Positions 47,521 to 58,639 of a stretch of 64,000 nucleotides of DNA are shown here, one piece after another. A program made the translations under genes and the position numbers. A model generated the notes under the pieces. The model was not told where the DNA came from and did no database searches. It saw nothing but the letters and a program-made list of their open reading frames with translations. The DNA lies in the NCBI GenBank assembly GCA_003508835.1, contig PUFA01000162.1, positions 3,768,501-3,832,500 on the forward strand, in the 5' to 3' direction. Position 1 is the first letter of the stretch. Each line of letters opens with the position of its first letter. The DNA comes from Eonycteris spelaea. Its lineage: Eukaryota > Chordata > Mammalia > Chiroptera > Pteropodidae.

Positions 47521-49035
47521 TTATTGAAAAACTGGAAAATATAAGTACCAAAACATCTAAAATCGCTCATAATAACACAGTTTAGGATCAGTGTATTAAT
47601 ATTATTGTAGGTTTACTTTCCCTTATTATGTAATGCAAATGTAAAGCACTCAGTTACATATTTTACATTTTATATTTTACATATTATATAAGCCCATACA
47701 TATATTTTACAAACATAAAATATTTTCCATACATATATTTTACATATTATAAAATTGATTCATATAACAAATCTACCTTGTTTAAATATCTAATATATAT
47801 TAAATACTTATACGTACATAGAGAGAATTTTCCCATTAACATAAAAATATACAATTCTATGATTTTATTAATTGTATGGAAAGTATAATTTATTTAACGG
47901 CTACTGATTTTTCATTAAGCTTTTAGTTTTTTATAATTACAAAAAAAGATTTTGATGACTATCCTATATTAATGTTAATGCACATTATTTATTATTCAAT
48001 AATAGAGACTTATTAGATCAAAGGACTCCACTTACTTAGAGTGACCATTTAGACAAAGGTTAAAATCTGAGCTAAGACTCTCATTTTCATTGAGAATCAG
48101 AAGATATGAGTGAATTGAGAAGAACAATAGAACTACTGTGAAGAAAGCTATAGATTTAGCCTATTTGAGAATGATCAACTAGAGTGCTCTGCACAGTTTA
48201 TCTTCAGCAAAACCTTATTTTATTAAAAAAGAAAATAAAAGATCAAATAAGAAAAATATAAAGAAAATGTATGTATCCCATTATGCTTCCAGATTTGTTC
48301 GCTAAACCAGTTCTTGTTGTACCTACAGGAATTCAATGATTTGTTGTAAACAATTTCTGGAATATCCACTGTTAGGCGTACATTTTATGAGAAGTAATTT
48401 TTATTGTGTATTTTAAAGACAAAATTATTGCAAGACCTCTGACTGCATTTTTGGGGTTGAACTTTTAAAATGTCATTGCATTCTCTAATCTTGTCACTAG
48501 ATGGCAGAAGAGGACTTTGGTTAGATTGTAGTGTAGGGGTTTCATTTGTCGATATAGGATCTGTTTAGTTAGATACCATTAGAATTCATTTGGTGAAATT
48601 TTGGTATAGCTTTTTGTGCTCTAGTGAGAAATTTTGTTAGAGTAATCTCAGTACCGTTTAGAGCATCCTTCAGTGGCTGAAGCTACAAAAATTTACAAAG
48701 CCTTCTTATGATCGCAGGGTTATGTTTAGCAGTGGCCATTGCTATTGTGGCTTGTTTTAAGTCTGGACGTCTTGTAAACCCATCTGGCCTGGGAGCCAGG
48801 AGACATTAGTTCGTCAGTCTATAGCCTTGGATCCTTTGGGAATAGCTCTGGCATTTCTGGGAACAGATTGTAGCTTGAGCACAATCATGCCAAACTGATG
48901 ATGACAGCTCCTTCACCACAGACATTACTCAGTCGGCTGTGATCAAATCTCTGCATGGTTTGCAAATATGCCTTGCATGGGAGGACATTCTTGTGGCCTA
49001 GGTGGTGGTGTTTGTGATTATATGTTTTCGACCAT
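47521..49035. other. Unassigned sequence with ATTTTACAT-type low complexity
   Basis: At 47,655-47,760 the motif 'catatattttaca' recurs several times as a degenerate tandem. The less AT-rich stretch 48,660-49,020 shows no family or coding exon that I can name. Confidence 0.5.
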
Positions 49036-49039
49036 TCAG

Positions 49040-49395
49040 CTCTTTATTTTTAAACTCTATCGATATTGCTGTGTGTACAACTTCTTTATTGTTTTTACTG
49101 CTGCATTTTACAGAAGCATTTCATAGAGTCTATATGCTATAATTATTTATTTATCCATTTCTTAGTTATGGAAAACTAAATTGCGTCAAATTATCTGCTA
49201 TCAAAAATAATGGATGGATGATATATTTTTATCTGTACTGGTCTTTCTATTTACTTTTGCAGGATATTTCTAGTATTTATACCCAGGAGACATTTTATAT
49301 ATACAATCTGACTCATTTTGTATATGCATCCTGAATTTCAATACTTTCCAAAATGGCTTTACCAATACAATTCCATTCCTGCAAGCAAAACTTTG
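49040..49395 (-). mobile_element. Old L1M ORF2 C-terminal fragment
   Basis: Reverse-strand L1M. Landmarks on this strand are 'ttgctgtgtgtacaacttc', 'tttatccatttcttagtta', 'ttgcaggatatttctagta', 'atacccaggagacatttta' and 'ccaaaatggctttaccaat'. These fit the older L1ME/L1MC type and not the younger copy that follows at 49.4 kb. Confidence 0.55.
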
Positions 49396-50014
49396 TTTCT
49401 TTTTTCTTAAAATATGTATATATTTATTTATTTTCACATAGTATTGCCATGCAATATTATATTAGTTTCAGGTGTACACCATAAGGATTAGAGATTTATA
49501 TAGTTTACAAAGTGATCACCCCAATAACTCTAATGTCCATCTGACACCGAACAGTTATTACACTATTATTGACTATATTCCTTATATTATACTTTATATC
49601 CCCATGAATGTTTTGTAACTGCGAATTTGTACTTCTTAATCCCCTCTTTATTTTGCTCCCCTAATCCCACTCTCATCTGGCGACACTTAAAATGTTCTCT
49701 GTATCTATATGTTTGCTTTTCTTTTGTTTTTTTCATTTATTTTGTTCTTTAGATTCCATATGTAAGTGAAATCATATGGCATTTGTTTTTTGCTATCTGA
49801 GTTATTCTACTTAGCACGATGCCCTCTAGGTCCATCCATGTTGTTGCAGATGGCAACATTTAATTTTTTTTTTATGGCTGAGTATTATTTTATTGTATAT
49901 ATGTGCCACTTCTTCTTTATCCAATCATCTATTGATGGACACCCAGGTTGCCTTCACATCTTGGCTATTGTAAATAATGCTGCAATGAACAAGTGGATTC
50001 ACGTGTCCCTTTGA

Positions 50015-50890
50015 AATAATAGAACTTCTTTAGATTTTTCCTGTCTGAGAAACTCTTTTTCTGTCCTTCAATTATAAATGCTTTGCTCAGTAGAATAATT
50101 TTGATTGTAGGCCCTTGATTTCCATCACTTTTAATATTTTGCGCCAAGCCCTCTGGCCTGCAAAGTTTCTGTTAAGAAATCAGCTGACAGTCTTGTGGGA
50201 GCTCCCTTGTAGGTAACTAACTGCTTTTCTCTTGCAGCTTTTAAGATTCTCTCTTTGTCTTTAACCTTTGACATTTCAATTAATGGTGTTTCTTGGTGAG
50301 GGCCTCTTTTGGGTTCATTTTGTTTGGGACTCTCTGCGCTTTTTGGGCTTGTATGTCTACTTTTTCACCAGGGAGATTTCTGTCATTATTTCTTCAAATA
50401 AGTTTTCAATTCCTTACTCTTTCTCTTCTCCTTCTGGTACCCCTATGATGCAAATGTTGGTACGCTTGATGTTGTCACAGAGGCCTCTTAAACTATCTTC
50501 ATATTTTGGATACTTTTTATTGTTGTTGCTGTTCTGATTGAGTGTTTTCTGCTACCTTATCTTTTAAATCTCTGATTCGCTCCTCTGCTTCATCTAATCT
50601 GTTGATTCCCTCTTAAGTATTCTTTATTTCAGTTATTGTATTCTTCATTTCTGACTGGTTATTTTTTATGTTTTCTGTATCCATTTTTATGTTTCTTCCC
50701 TTTGTTGCAGTTCTCACTGAGACCATTGAGCATCCTTATAACCAGTGTTTTGAACTCTGCATCTGATAGATTGCCTGTCTCCATTTCATTTAGTTTTTTT
50801 CTGGAGCTTTGTTCTGTTCATTTATTTAGGATATGTTTCTTCATCTCCCCATTTTTGCTGTCAACTGTATTTGTTTCTATGTATTAGGTA
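50015..50890 (-). pseudogene. L1 ORF1 relic
   Basis: Minus-strand translation in pieces gives L1 ORF1 landmarks: 'DNIKRTNICIIGVPEGEE' (RRM start), 'NLFEEIMTE', 'VKDKERILKAAREKQLVTY', and 'GAPTRLSADF'. ORF1p is the trimeric RNA-binding chaperone of L1 particles; the N-terminal coiled-coil region maps near 50,600-50,880. Frameshifts and at least one stop separate the pieces, so no protein can be made. The plus-strand frames at 50,268-50,887 are antisense shadows. Confidence 0.85.
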
Positions 50891-52042
50891 GGCCTGCTAT
50901 GTCTTCCAGTCTTAGTGGAGTGGTCTTATTATTAGGTGTGCTGTGGGGCCTAGTGTCACAGTCTTCTCTGGTCACCTGAGCTGGGTACTCCAGGTATGTC
51001 CCTTCCTATTGTAGTTGAGCCTTGGTTGCTATTTGCACTTCAGTGAGAGGGATTGACCCTCAGACTGATTGATCATGAGGACTGGCCAGTGAAGGACTGG
51101 CTCTATAGAACAGGATTCACTTTAACAGGACTTAGGTGCCTGCCCAGTCTGCCTTTGGGGTATGTTGTCCTCCAGCCCTGGGTGATGCTCCAGCTCAGTT
51201 TAAAGCTGGCCACGGGACATGTACTGGGAGAAGCCCCACTGCAAGTTCAGCTGAAGCCTGTGTTCTCCCCAGAGCTACCTGGGATCATCCACCTGGGATG
51301 AGCCGCCAAACAATCTGAACAATCTGGCTACAACCTGCCCTGGGCTTAGAGGTGCCCAGAGAGGACAAGCCATGAACTGAGGCTGGCTGCCACTAGTGCT
51401 TAGACTGTTCAGCAAGTGGTACAGGGCACGCTGAGTCCAGATGCTGCTTGTTTAGGTTTTGTAAACCTTTGAGAGATTTTAGGAAAGTCTGCAGCCTGTG
51501 TAAAGATGGATGGTTTGTTTGGAAAGTATCTGGAAATGGCTTGGGTTGGACCACATATTGGGTGAGGTGGGGTCTCAGGAAATCACCAGGGAAAGGTGAC
51601 CAGTGTTAGTCGGGTCCGTGGAGCTCAGATATGGCAGCTGTTTCTGTCTGCATGCCAGGAAGGGGGAAGCCTTGAGAAGGAAACAATAAGTTCTGCCAGC
51701 ACTTTTGTCTGAGAGAAAGCTGCCCTGCTAGCCCCTGCACTGAAGCCAGACAACTCACCTTTTCCCCATATGCCCCTGGCACTTTTTGAGCAGCTTCCCC
51801 AGTGTTGGAGCTCAGAGCCAGTGAATTTGTCAGTCAGTAAGTCCATGTGTGGGCACTTCAAGAGGAATTCCAGCTGCTCTCTGTCTGTCAGCCACAATCC
51901 CCACTGATTTTCACAATCAGAAGTTGTGGGAACTTCTGATTGGCACTGGAGCTCTGGTCTGGGAACCTGGTGTGGTGCTGAGACTTCTTGGTCTTCAGTG
52001 GGGGACCTCCACAGCCAAGATATTCTTCCCATTCTTTAACTG
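50890..52042 (-). other. Putative L1 5' UTR region with a 135-codon open frame
   Basis: GC-rich relative to its surroundings and upstream (minus strand) of the ORF1 relic, as expected for an L1 5' UTR. Assignment is by position, not by motif. The longest open frame in the window lies here (52,032-51,625, minus, 135 codons, starting 10 bases inside the proposed 5' end; purine at -3 and G at +4 around its ATG). I recognise no domain, and the presence of stops in ORF1 argues against any expressed function. Confidence 0.5.
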
Positions 52043-52044
52043 CC

Positions 52045-53159
52045 ACTTCGCTTAGCATGATAATCTCAAGATCCATCGATGTTGTCACAAATGGCAATAT
52101 TTCACTTTTTACGGCTGTGTAATATTCCATTATATATATATACCATATCTTCTTTATCCAACCATCTATTAAAGGGTCCTTCGGTTGTTTCCAGAAGAGG
52201 GATTGCAGGATCGTATGGCAATTCTGTTCTTGGCTTTTTCAGGAGCCTTCATACTGTTTTCCATTGTGGTTTCACCCATTTATATTCCTCCCAGCAGTGT
52301 ATGAATGTTCCTTTTCCCTCTCAACCTCTCCTACACTTTTTATGACTTATCTTATTGATGGTAGCCATTCTAACAGGTGTGAGGTGGTAGCTCATTTTAG
52401 TTTTGATTTGCATTTCCCTAATAGCTAGTGAAGTTGAGCATCTTTTCATGTGTCTGTTGGCCATTTGTATATCTTCTTGAGAGAAGTGTCTGTTCAGGCC
52501 CTCTGCCCATTTTTTAATTGGATTGTGTTTTTTTGTTGTTGAGTCGTAAGAGTTCTTTATATGTCAAATATTAGGCCCTTATCAAAGGCCTTGTTTGCAA
52601 ATATCTTCTCTCGTTCTAGTTGGTTGCCTCTGTTTTGTTTATGGTTTCTTTTGCTTTTTAGTTTGATATACTCCCATTCATTTATCTTTACTTTTCCTCT
52701 CTTACTGTTGAGGTCAAATTCATAAATGTTCTCTAAAACCAAGGTGCATAAGTTTAGTACCTATTTTTCTTCTATACAGTTTTTGTTTCAGGTCTTATAT
52801 TTAGGTCTTTGATCCATTTTGAGTTAATTTGGTGTATGATGACAGCAGTTTCATTCTTTCGGATATGACATTCCAATTTTCCCAGCACCATTTATTTATT
52901 GAAGAGAATTTTTTTTCTCCATTGTATGTATTTTTCTACTTTATTGAAAATTATTTGCACATATATATGTGGATTTATTTCTGGGGTCTCAATTCTATTC
53001 CGCTGGTCTGGGTGTCAGTTTTTCTGCATATATATTATGCGTTCTGATTACTGTTGCTTCATAGTATAATTTAAAGTCAGGTAGTGTCATACCTCTGGGC
53101 TTGTTCTTTTTCCTTAGGATTGCTTTGGCTATTTGGGATCTTTTGCAATTTTATACAAT

Positions 53160-53194
<35 letters not shown>

Positions 53195-53490
53195 CATTGT
53201 GATTTTGATGGAGAGTGCATTAGATCTGTTTATTGCTTTGGGTAGGAAGGTCATTTTAAGTATGTTGATTCTTCCAATCCATGGACTCAGAACATATTTT
53301 CATTTTTTTGTGTCTTCTTCAATTTCTTTTAATATTGTCTTATAGTTTTTAGTGCATAAGTTCTTCACATGCTTTGTTAACTTTGTTCCTAGGTGTTTTA
53401 TTCTTTTTGTTGCAGTTTCAAAAGGAAGTTTTTAAAAAATTTTTTCCTGAAATTTCATTGTTAGTGTATAGGAATGCAATGAATTTTTGA
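52045..53490 (-). mobile_element. Second L1, ORF2 C-terminal half, minus strand
   Basis: It overlaps in content with the ORF2 tail of the element to its left, so it is a separate copy. Landmarks: the minus frame 51,888-52,130 reads 'MEYYTAVKSEILPFVTTS' and 'IIMLSEVAV' before running into the neighbour; the minus frame at 52,557-52,742 contains 'KVKINEWEYIKLKSKRNH'. Near 52,193 about 90 bp of the consensus are missing. A 31-T run interrupts it at 53,162-53,192. Its own 3' UTR is absent. Confidence 0.85.
53162..53192. repeat. Poly-T run of 31
   Basis: Thirty-one uninterrupted T, inside the second L1. Confidence 0.95.
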
Positions 53491-53599
53491 ATTTGAAAAG
53501 AATATATCATTTCTTCCTCTTTGTCCTTTCTCAAATTTGATTTGAAATTTGAAAACCTTAGACCTTTATTTGTTTAGAACTTTATTTATTATATCTCTT

Positions 53600-55430
53600 T
53601 ATAGACCTTTATTTCTTCATAAATTGTATTGAGTTGATTTTTAAAAGAACACTGGGATTTTCATAGTTATTGCATTGAATTTATAGGTTATTTGGGGTAG
53701 GAGTAAAATGTTTACTATGTTAATTTTAGCCATTCATAGTTGTAAAGTAGAACTACATACTTAAGTGGGCCTTCTTGTCATGCCCTTTTGGGCTGCTGAT
53801 ATAAAATGCCAGACTGGGTGGCTTATAGAAAGCAGAAATGTATTACTCACAGTTCTGGGACCTGGATGCCTGAGACAGTGTACGGCATGAACAGGTGAGG
53901 CCCATCTTCGTGATTTATAGCAGGCATTTCCTCTCTGTTCTTCACATGGTGAAAACAGCTAAAGATCTCTCTGTAGGTTCCATTCTCATGACTTAAGCAC
54001 CTCCCAAAGGCTGCACCTACTAATACCAACTCCTGAGGGGGTTAGAATTTCAACATATGAATTTGTGGGAAGCACAGATGTTAGACCATAGCATCCTGAA
54101 TGCTAATGGAAATAAGTTTAGTTTTTCTATTATCATTAGGATGTTTGCAGTATCAATTGATTTGTAAGTTTATTGAGTTTTTCAATTACTTCAGTTTCCT
54201 GAAAGTTGTATCATAAAGAGGTAAATAATATTATAGCATATTTTCCAGGAAATATGAGATAATCCTAAATGCTATCTTTTACTTTATTGACGTGATTTCT
54301 ATTGATAGATTCTCTGATGCTGAGTCATTCTCGTATATCTGGTATGAAACTATTTTGATTCTAATGTACTAGGCAGTTAGATTTTATAAAAAAAAATACT
54401 CTTTATTTAGAATGTCTACATCCATTATCATGAGACCAATTGGCTTATAATTTTATTTTTGAATCTTATAAAATGAATGGATCAACTTTTTATCTTTTTT
54501 TATACCCTGGAATGTCTTCTATAATCTAGAAATCCTATTTCTTGAATTTTCGAGAAAACCTCTTTGAAAAATTATCTGTATATTTTATTCGAGGTAGAGA
54601 TATATTCTTTGATTTCAATTTCTATGAAGATTATTTGTCTCTTTTAAAAGTTTCCAGTTCTTTAAAAATCATAGTATTTTATTCTCTTCCAGAAATTTAT
54701 TCATTTGGCCTTATATTACCAAATTTACTGGTATGTAGTTGGTAACATTTTATTCTTCTGTCAGACTATTAGCTTTGGATTTGTTCTTCTTTTTTCTAGT
54801 ACTAATTTATTGCATATTTGTATTTTATTTTGATCGATAAGAGAATTTTCTGTATTAGTTATTAATCATTTTGAAAACCCAGCTCTGGTTTATTATTTCT
54901 CTTTATTAAATGTTATGTATTTTCCTTTTTTATTTATACTTTCTTTTATGAAAGCTTTTCTATTTATTATTTTCTTCTTCCTTGATTTGACATTTGTCCA
55001 GTTACTCTAGAAAAAAGTACTTAGCTCTTCATTTATTTTTTTAATAATTTATTTTCTCATAAATGAATACAAAGGAGTAAATTTGAATGGAATATATAAT
55101 GTAATTTTAATTCTGTTCTTCTCACAGACTTCAGCTTGAATTTTCCCCTTAATATTTAATTTTAATCATATTGTAATATCTGTAATATTTTGATTTTTAA
55201 CTTAAGAGGTACTGCTTAATATCATTTATAGTTTCCAATATTTAGGGATTCACAAAATTAATGTTCTTACTTGCAGTTTTTAGTTTTTAAAATTGTATTT
55301 GGAGAATATAGTCTGTAATGTTAATTAAAATATAGTGAGTTTCATTTTGGGGCAACTTAAGTCAGTTTTTCTAAATGTCATATTTTGCTTGAAAATAATA
55401 TCTGTTCTCTGAATGTCAGGAAGTAAATTT
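53600..55430 (-). mobile_element. Old L1M ORF2 (RT and endonuclease side), interrupted by an LTR
   Basis: Reverse-strand, highly diverged. Landmarks on this strand: 'cattgaatttataggttat' near 53,673, 'gattctctgatgctgagtc' near 54,308, 'aaaacccagctctggttta' near 54,874, 'gtttccaatatttagggat' near 55,230, and 'agaatatagtctgtaatg' near 55,303. The stretch 53,770-54,095 is an MST-type LTR that lies within it, with L1 sequence resuming on the far side. No frame is open. Confidence 0.75.
53770..54100 (-). mobile_element. MST-type MaLR solo LTR nested in L1M
   Basis: The plus strand is the reverse of an MST LTR: 'ttgggctgctgatataaaa', 'gactgggtggcttatagaa', 'actcacagttctgggacct', 'ttctcatgacttaagcacc', 'cctcccaaaggctgcacct', 'ctaataccaactcctga', 'atttcaacatatgaatttg', and 'gttagaccatagca'. 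Length (~330 bp) fits a solo LTR with some loss. A minus frame at 53,847-54,029 lies inside it and is not a gene. Confidence 0.9.
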
Positions 55431-56625
55431 TATGTATGTCTTTTTGTTCAAGCATATGAATTGTGTTGCGTCCCAGTTTGAATGGGAGCTGAGCAGAGTA
55501 CAAGACCCCAGAAGAAAAGGAAGCTATTAATGTCCTTGAATGGAGTAGAGGACGCTACTGGGAAAGAATGAAGAACTTTTTATTATTCAAATTTTCCTAT
55601 ACTGAACTACCTAAAACTTATCTACAAATAATTGAAAAAGTAAAATTGCAAAGAGACAAAAATCATAATATTCTTTAGTTATAACTGGTTTTGTGTGTAA
55701 CCTGATTACTTAGGTCGTGGAATCAGTAATCATAGGGCAGGTATGTCATTTTAATTTTAAATCACTGAAATAAAATATCAGAGGGAAGAGACTCTCACAG
55801 GACATTGTAAATTTGGGGAAAAAATGTTTAGATATGTTTCCTCTTCACATTACTGTATTTTAATGTAGTATACTCACATGTGACATTTGAGAAAAGTCTT
55901 GTAATTTTCTTCATTTATTATACTTTTCATATCCTATGAATAACTTGAATATCTTCAGTGTTTTAAACCAAGACGATCCTTGTCACAACACAGCAATTAT
56001 CTATCATTAATATTTAGGCTTAATACTTTGAAAAATCTCTCATACTACTTTCATTGAGGTTCTACCCACTCATGACTCATTCATTGAGGCCAAACATATA
56101 AGACTGACAACCACGAAAAAGATTCCAGAGTAGGAATTCAGTAGGAGTAAGTTTTCTACAGCTATCTAATTGAAAGCACAAAGGTAATGTTAGATCAGAG
56201 GAAGGTTTGTGTTCAGAGAGGATGGACAAGTATTAAAACATATACACTGAAGATAATTAGTGTGGCATGAGAACTTGACACCTACTTTCCCACAGGAAAA
56301 AGTAAGTGCTATTAAACCACCCACACGTGATTAATATCTATCGATGACAGTGTTCTACCATAGAAAGTAAAACTATTCAAAGATTAATAACAGAGGAATA
56401 GTTCGGGTAAAATCCCAGGGACTATTTTTTAATACACTCTAGGGTACAGATTCTAGATAATACAACTAACGTTTTCTAGTTTGAAACTACTAAGATTTTT
56501 TTTTAAATGGGAAATCAAAGTGAAGTGAGTCAAATATTTTAGTTAGATAAGTCTTCTGAACTAGTTTATTGATAAATTTTTGTCTGAAATTGCCATCATT
56601 ATTTGCATTGCTCTTTAAGATAAGT
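55431..56625. other. Unassigned AT-rich sequence
   Basis: No repeat or gene recognised. Confidence 0.5.
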
Positions 56626-56629
56626 ATGA

Positions 56630-56775
56630 GATCATTTATTTACTCATTTAAAAAATTTACTACATAAATGCTATGGGTAACATTTAAAAGAATATCCACT
56701 GATTCATGGAATGTATTTTTTGCCCTTCAGGAGCTCACAGTCTAAAGGGGTTAGTGATTATTTTGTGGTGAATAG
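56630..56775 (-). repeat. L2 LINE 3'-end fragment
   Basis: Reverse L2: a degraded terminus at 'catttatttactcattta', then 'catggaatgtattttttgc', 'ccttcaggagctcacagtc' and 'taaaggggttagtgatta'. Confidence 0.6.
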
Positions 56776-57055
56776 TTCTGTTCTGCAACATTCTAGTTCT
56801 CTTCCTTTTGGGACATAGTAGAACTGCACTCTTCTAGTGACATGTGAACACCTGTGATGCCCGTGACCTCCACTGACAGCCTTTATATGCACATGTATAT
56901 TTTACCATGCTCCTCCTCTTTGATAATCAGTGATATTTCAGAGCTAGGAACCTCAATAACCTGAATCTATAAGTGAGGATATCAAGCATATCCCCCTCCT
57001 GATCAAAGGAAAATCAAATTTCTTAAGTCCATCTTAATCAAAACAATGATAACAT
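56776..57055. other. Unassigned sequence
   Basis: Moderately GC-richer than surroundings. No family or exon recognised. Confidence 0.4.
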
Positions 57056-57059
57056 CATT

Positions 57060-57720
57060 AGCTATAATATTTATTTATTTATTCATTCAGCAAATTCTTA
57101 ATGAGCATTCAGGCCAAACCAACATATTTAGTGTAGTAAGGACCAGGGAATACAAAGTTAAATTAGATGCAGTCCTTATCTTCAAGTATATGACTGGTTA
57201 ATAAGGAAGGACAGATAAGTAAACAGTGAAGTTATAGGTTCTCTGTTAGCAGTTGAAATGTGGTATGCATGCAAAGATGAAGAAGTGATTGGGTTCACAT
57301 ATTCAAAAGAAATGATTGGGAAGATGCTGTTTCATTGAAACTTCCTGCATTGGATTTAGTAGGATAGAGAGACAGAGAAAATGACTCTAAAATGACAGTG
57401 CACAAATAGATCCATCAGCAAAGATAAGTCTCATAAAACATCATAGAAAATGCAGGAATTGGACAACAGTAATAACAGGGAAAAAGCAAAGTGAAAACAG
57501 GAAGAATAATTTGTCATGCTGAGGAAATTGAACCTTATTCTATGAGCCATGCAGATGCTCTAAAAGCTTTTAAGCAAGAGAGTACTTGAAAAAGAGGATG
57601 AGACTTGTACTTGAGAAAGACCAATGCAACATCAGTAAAGATTAGAGTGTAACTTGGGCAGCAAGTGGTTCAGAAAAGTGTTCTGAGAATGTATCATCAA
57701 ATAAGAAAATCAGAATAGGA
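57060..57720 (-). repeat. L2 LINE, long fragment
   Basis: Reverse L2: 'ttattcattcagcaaattc', 'ggaccagggaatacaaagt', 'gatgcagtccttatcttca', 'gacagataagtaaacagtg', and farther in 'ttgaaccttattctatgag', 'ccatgcagatgctctaaaa', 'gcttttaagcaagagagta'. The order matches L2 over ~650 bp. No coding potential remains. Confidence 0.7.
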
Positions 57721-57794
57721 AAGCAGAGAGAAAGTAGTGAAGAGAGAGCATGTAAGTATGGTATTAATAAGACAGAAAAATCATAAAAATTATA

Positions 57795-58032
57795 GTTCAT
57801 TTTTATTGAGCATTTATTCTATTCTAGATACTGTGCAGACTTCTTTCTAAGATTTCTAAAACCTAATCTTGTAATAGATGTAAGATTATATGTGAGGTAA
57901 TCTCCATGAAGCACAGAGAAGTGAAGGAGCAACCGAGATTTTATATATAGATAGACATGTTAATCTTGGGATTGAACACAGGAAATTTGACTTCAAATCA
58001 CACTCTCTTAATCACTAGTTCTATACATTTTA
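57795..58032 (-). repeat. MIR SINE, nearly full length
   Basis: Reverse MIR with both ends: 'catttttattgagcattta', 'ttctattctagatactgtg', 'catgaagcacagagaagtg', 'aaggagcaaccgagatttt', 'ttgggattgaacacaggaa', 'cacactctcttaatcacta', 'gttctatacatttt'. Together with the copy at 35.8 kb it is one of the two best-preserved MIRs in the window. Confidence 0.85.
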
Positions 58033-58635
58033 CCTCCCTAAGTAGCATGGGACTTCGTGGTTCATCAAATAATAGTATTATGTAATAATTCTATTAAAAT
58101 ATTCAGGCAGTATCATAGTTCAGGAAAAGAAATAACTAGAGATTTTAAAAAGGGCTTTTAGTATAGAGGGTAATTGAAATACGCCTAGAGAAATAGCGAA
58201 GATTACATTTCAGTAGTAAGATAAAACTAACATATTCTTGCTGATGCAGATGTATTGAGAAAAAGATAACATCACTTTTTTGATATTCCTTACCCAAAAT
58301 GCGTAATTGAATGTAATCATATGAAGTGTCAGGACAACTAATTACAATATGTGATCCTAGATAGAAATTGCATCCAATTTTTTTGTTTTTGGTTTTATAA
58401 GACACTAATTGAGAACTGGTAAAATATACATATGGTCTTAAGATTAGATAATATTATTGTGTCAATGTTACTTTTGGGTGTTAATAGAAGTACTGTGAGT
58501 TTGTAAGAGTATCCTTTTTCTAATGAAATAGACACTGATATATTTTAGAATTAAATTTAAAAATTTGAAAACAGAGGATGATCTCTGACCAATCAATATA
58601 ATTAAATTAGACATAAACAAAAACAAAATAAATAT
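58033..58635. other. Unassigned AT-rich sequence
   Basis: Two minus frames of 86 and 66 codons (58,145-58,405 and 58,468-58,668) show no domain. Confidence 0.5.
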
Positions 58636-58639
58636 AAAA

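Larger units (their letters stand above)
49415..52042 (-). mobile_element. ORF2-deleted L1 (5' region, ORF1, ORF2 end, 3' UTR)
   Basis: A 2.6-kb minus-strand L1. From its 5' side: a GC-rich region resembling an L1 5' UTR (52,042 to ~50,890), an ORF1 relic (~50,890-50,015), then directly the last ~260 bp of ORF2 (50,013-49,750), then the 3' UTR (49,750-49,415) and an A-rich end. A complete L1 would have about 3.8 kb of ORF2 between these parts. The junction lies near 'gtggattcacgtgtccctt' at 49,992-50,012. It resembles the half-L1 (HAL1-like) architecture, but a simple internal deletion explains it equally well. No clear target-site duplication is seen. Confidence 0.75.

Noticed and set aside
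50268..51318. Plus-strand frames in the 50-51 kb block
   Set aside because: Antisense to the L1 ORF1 relic and its 5' region.
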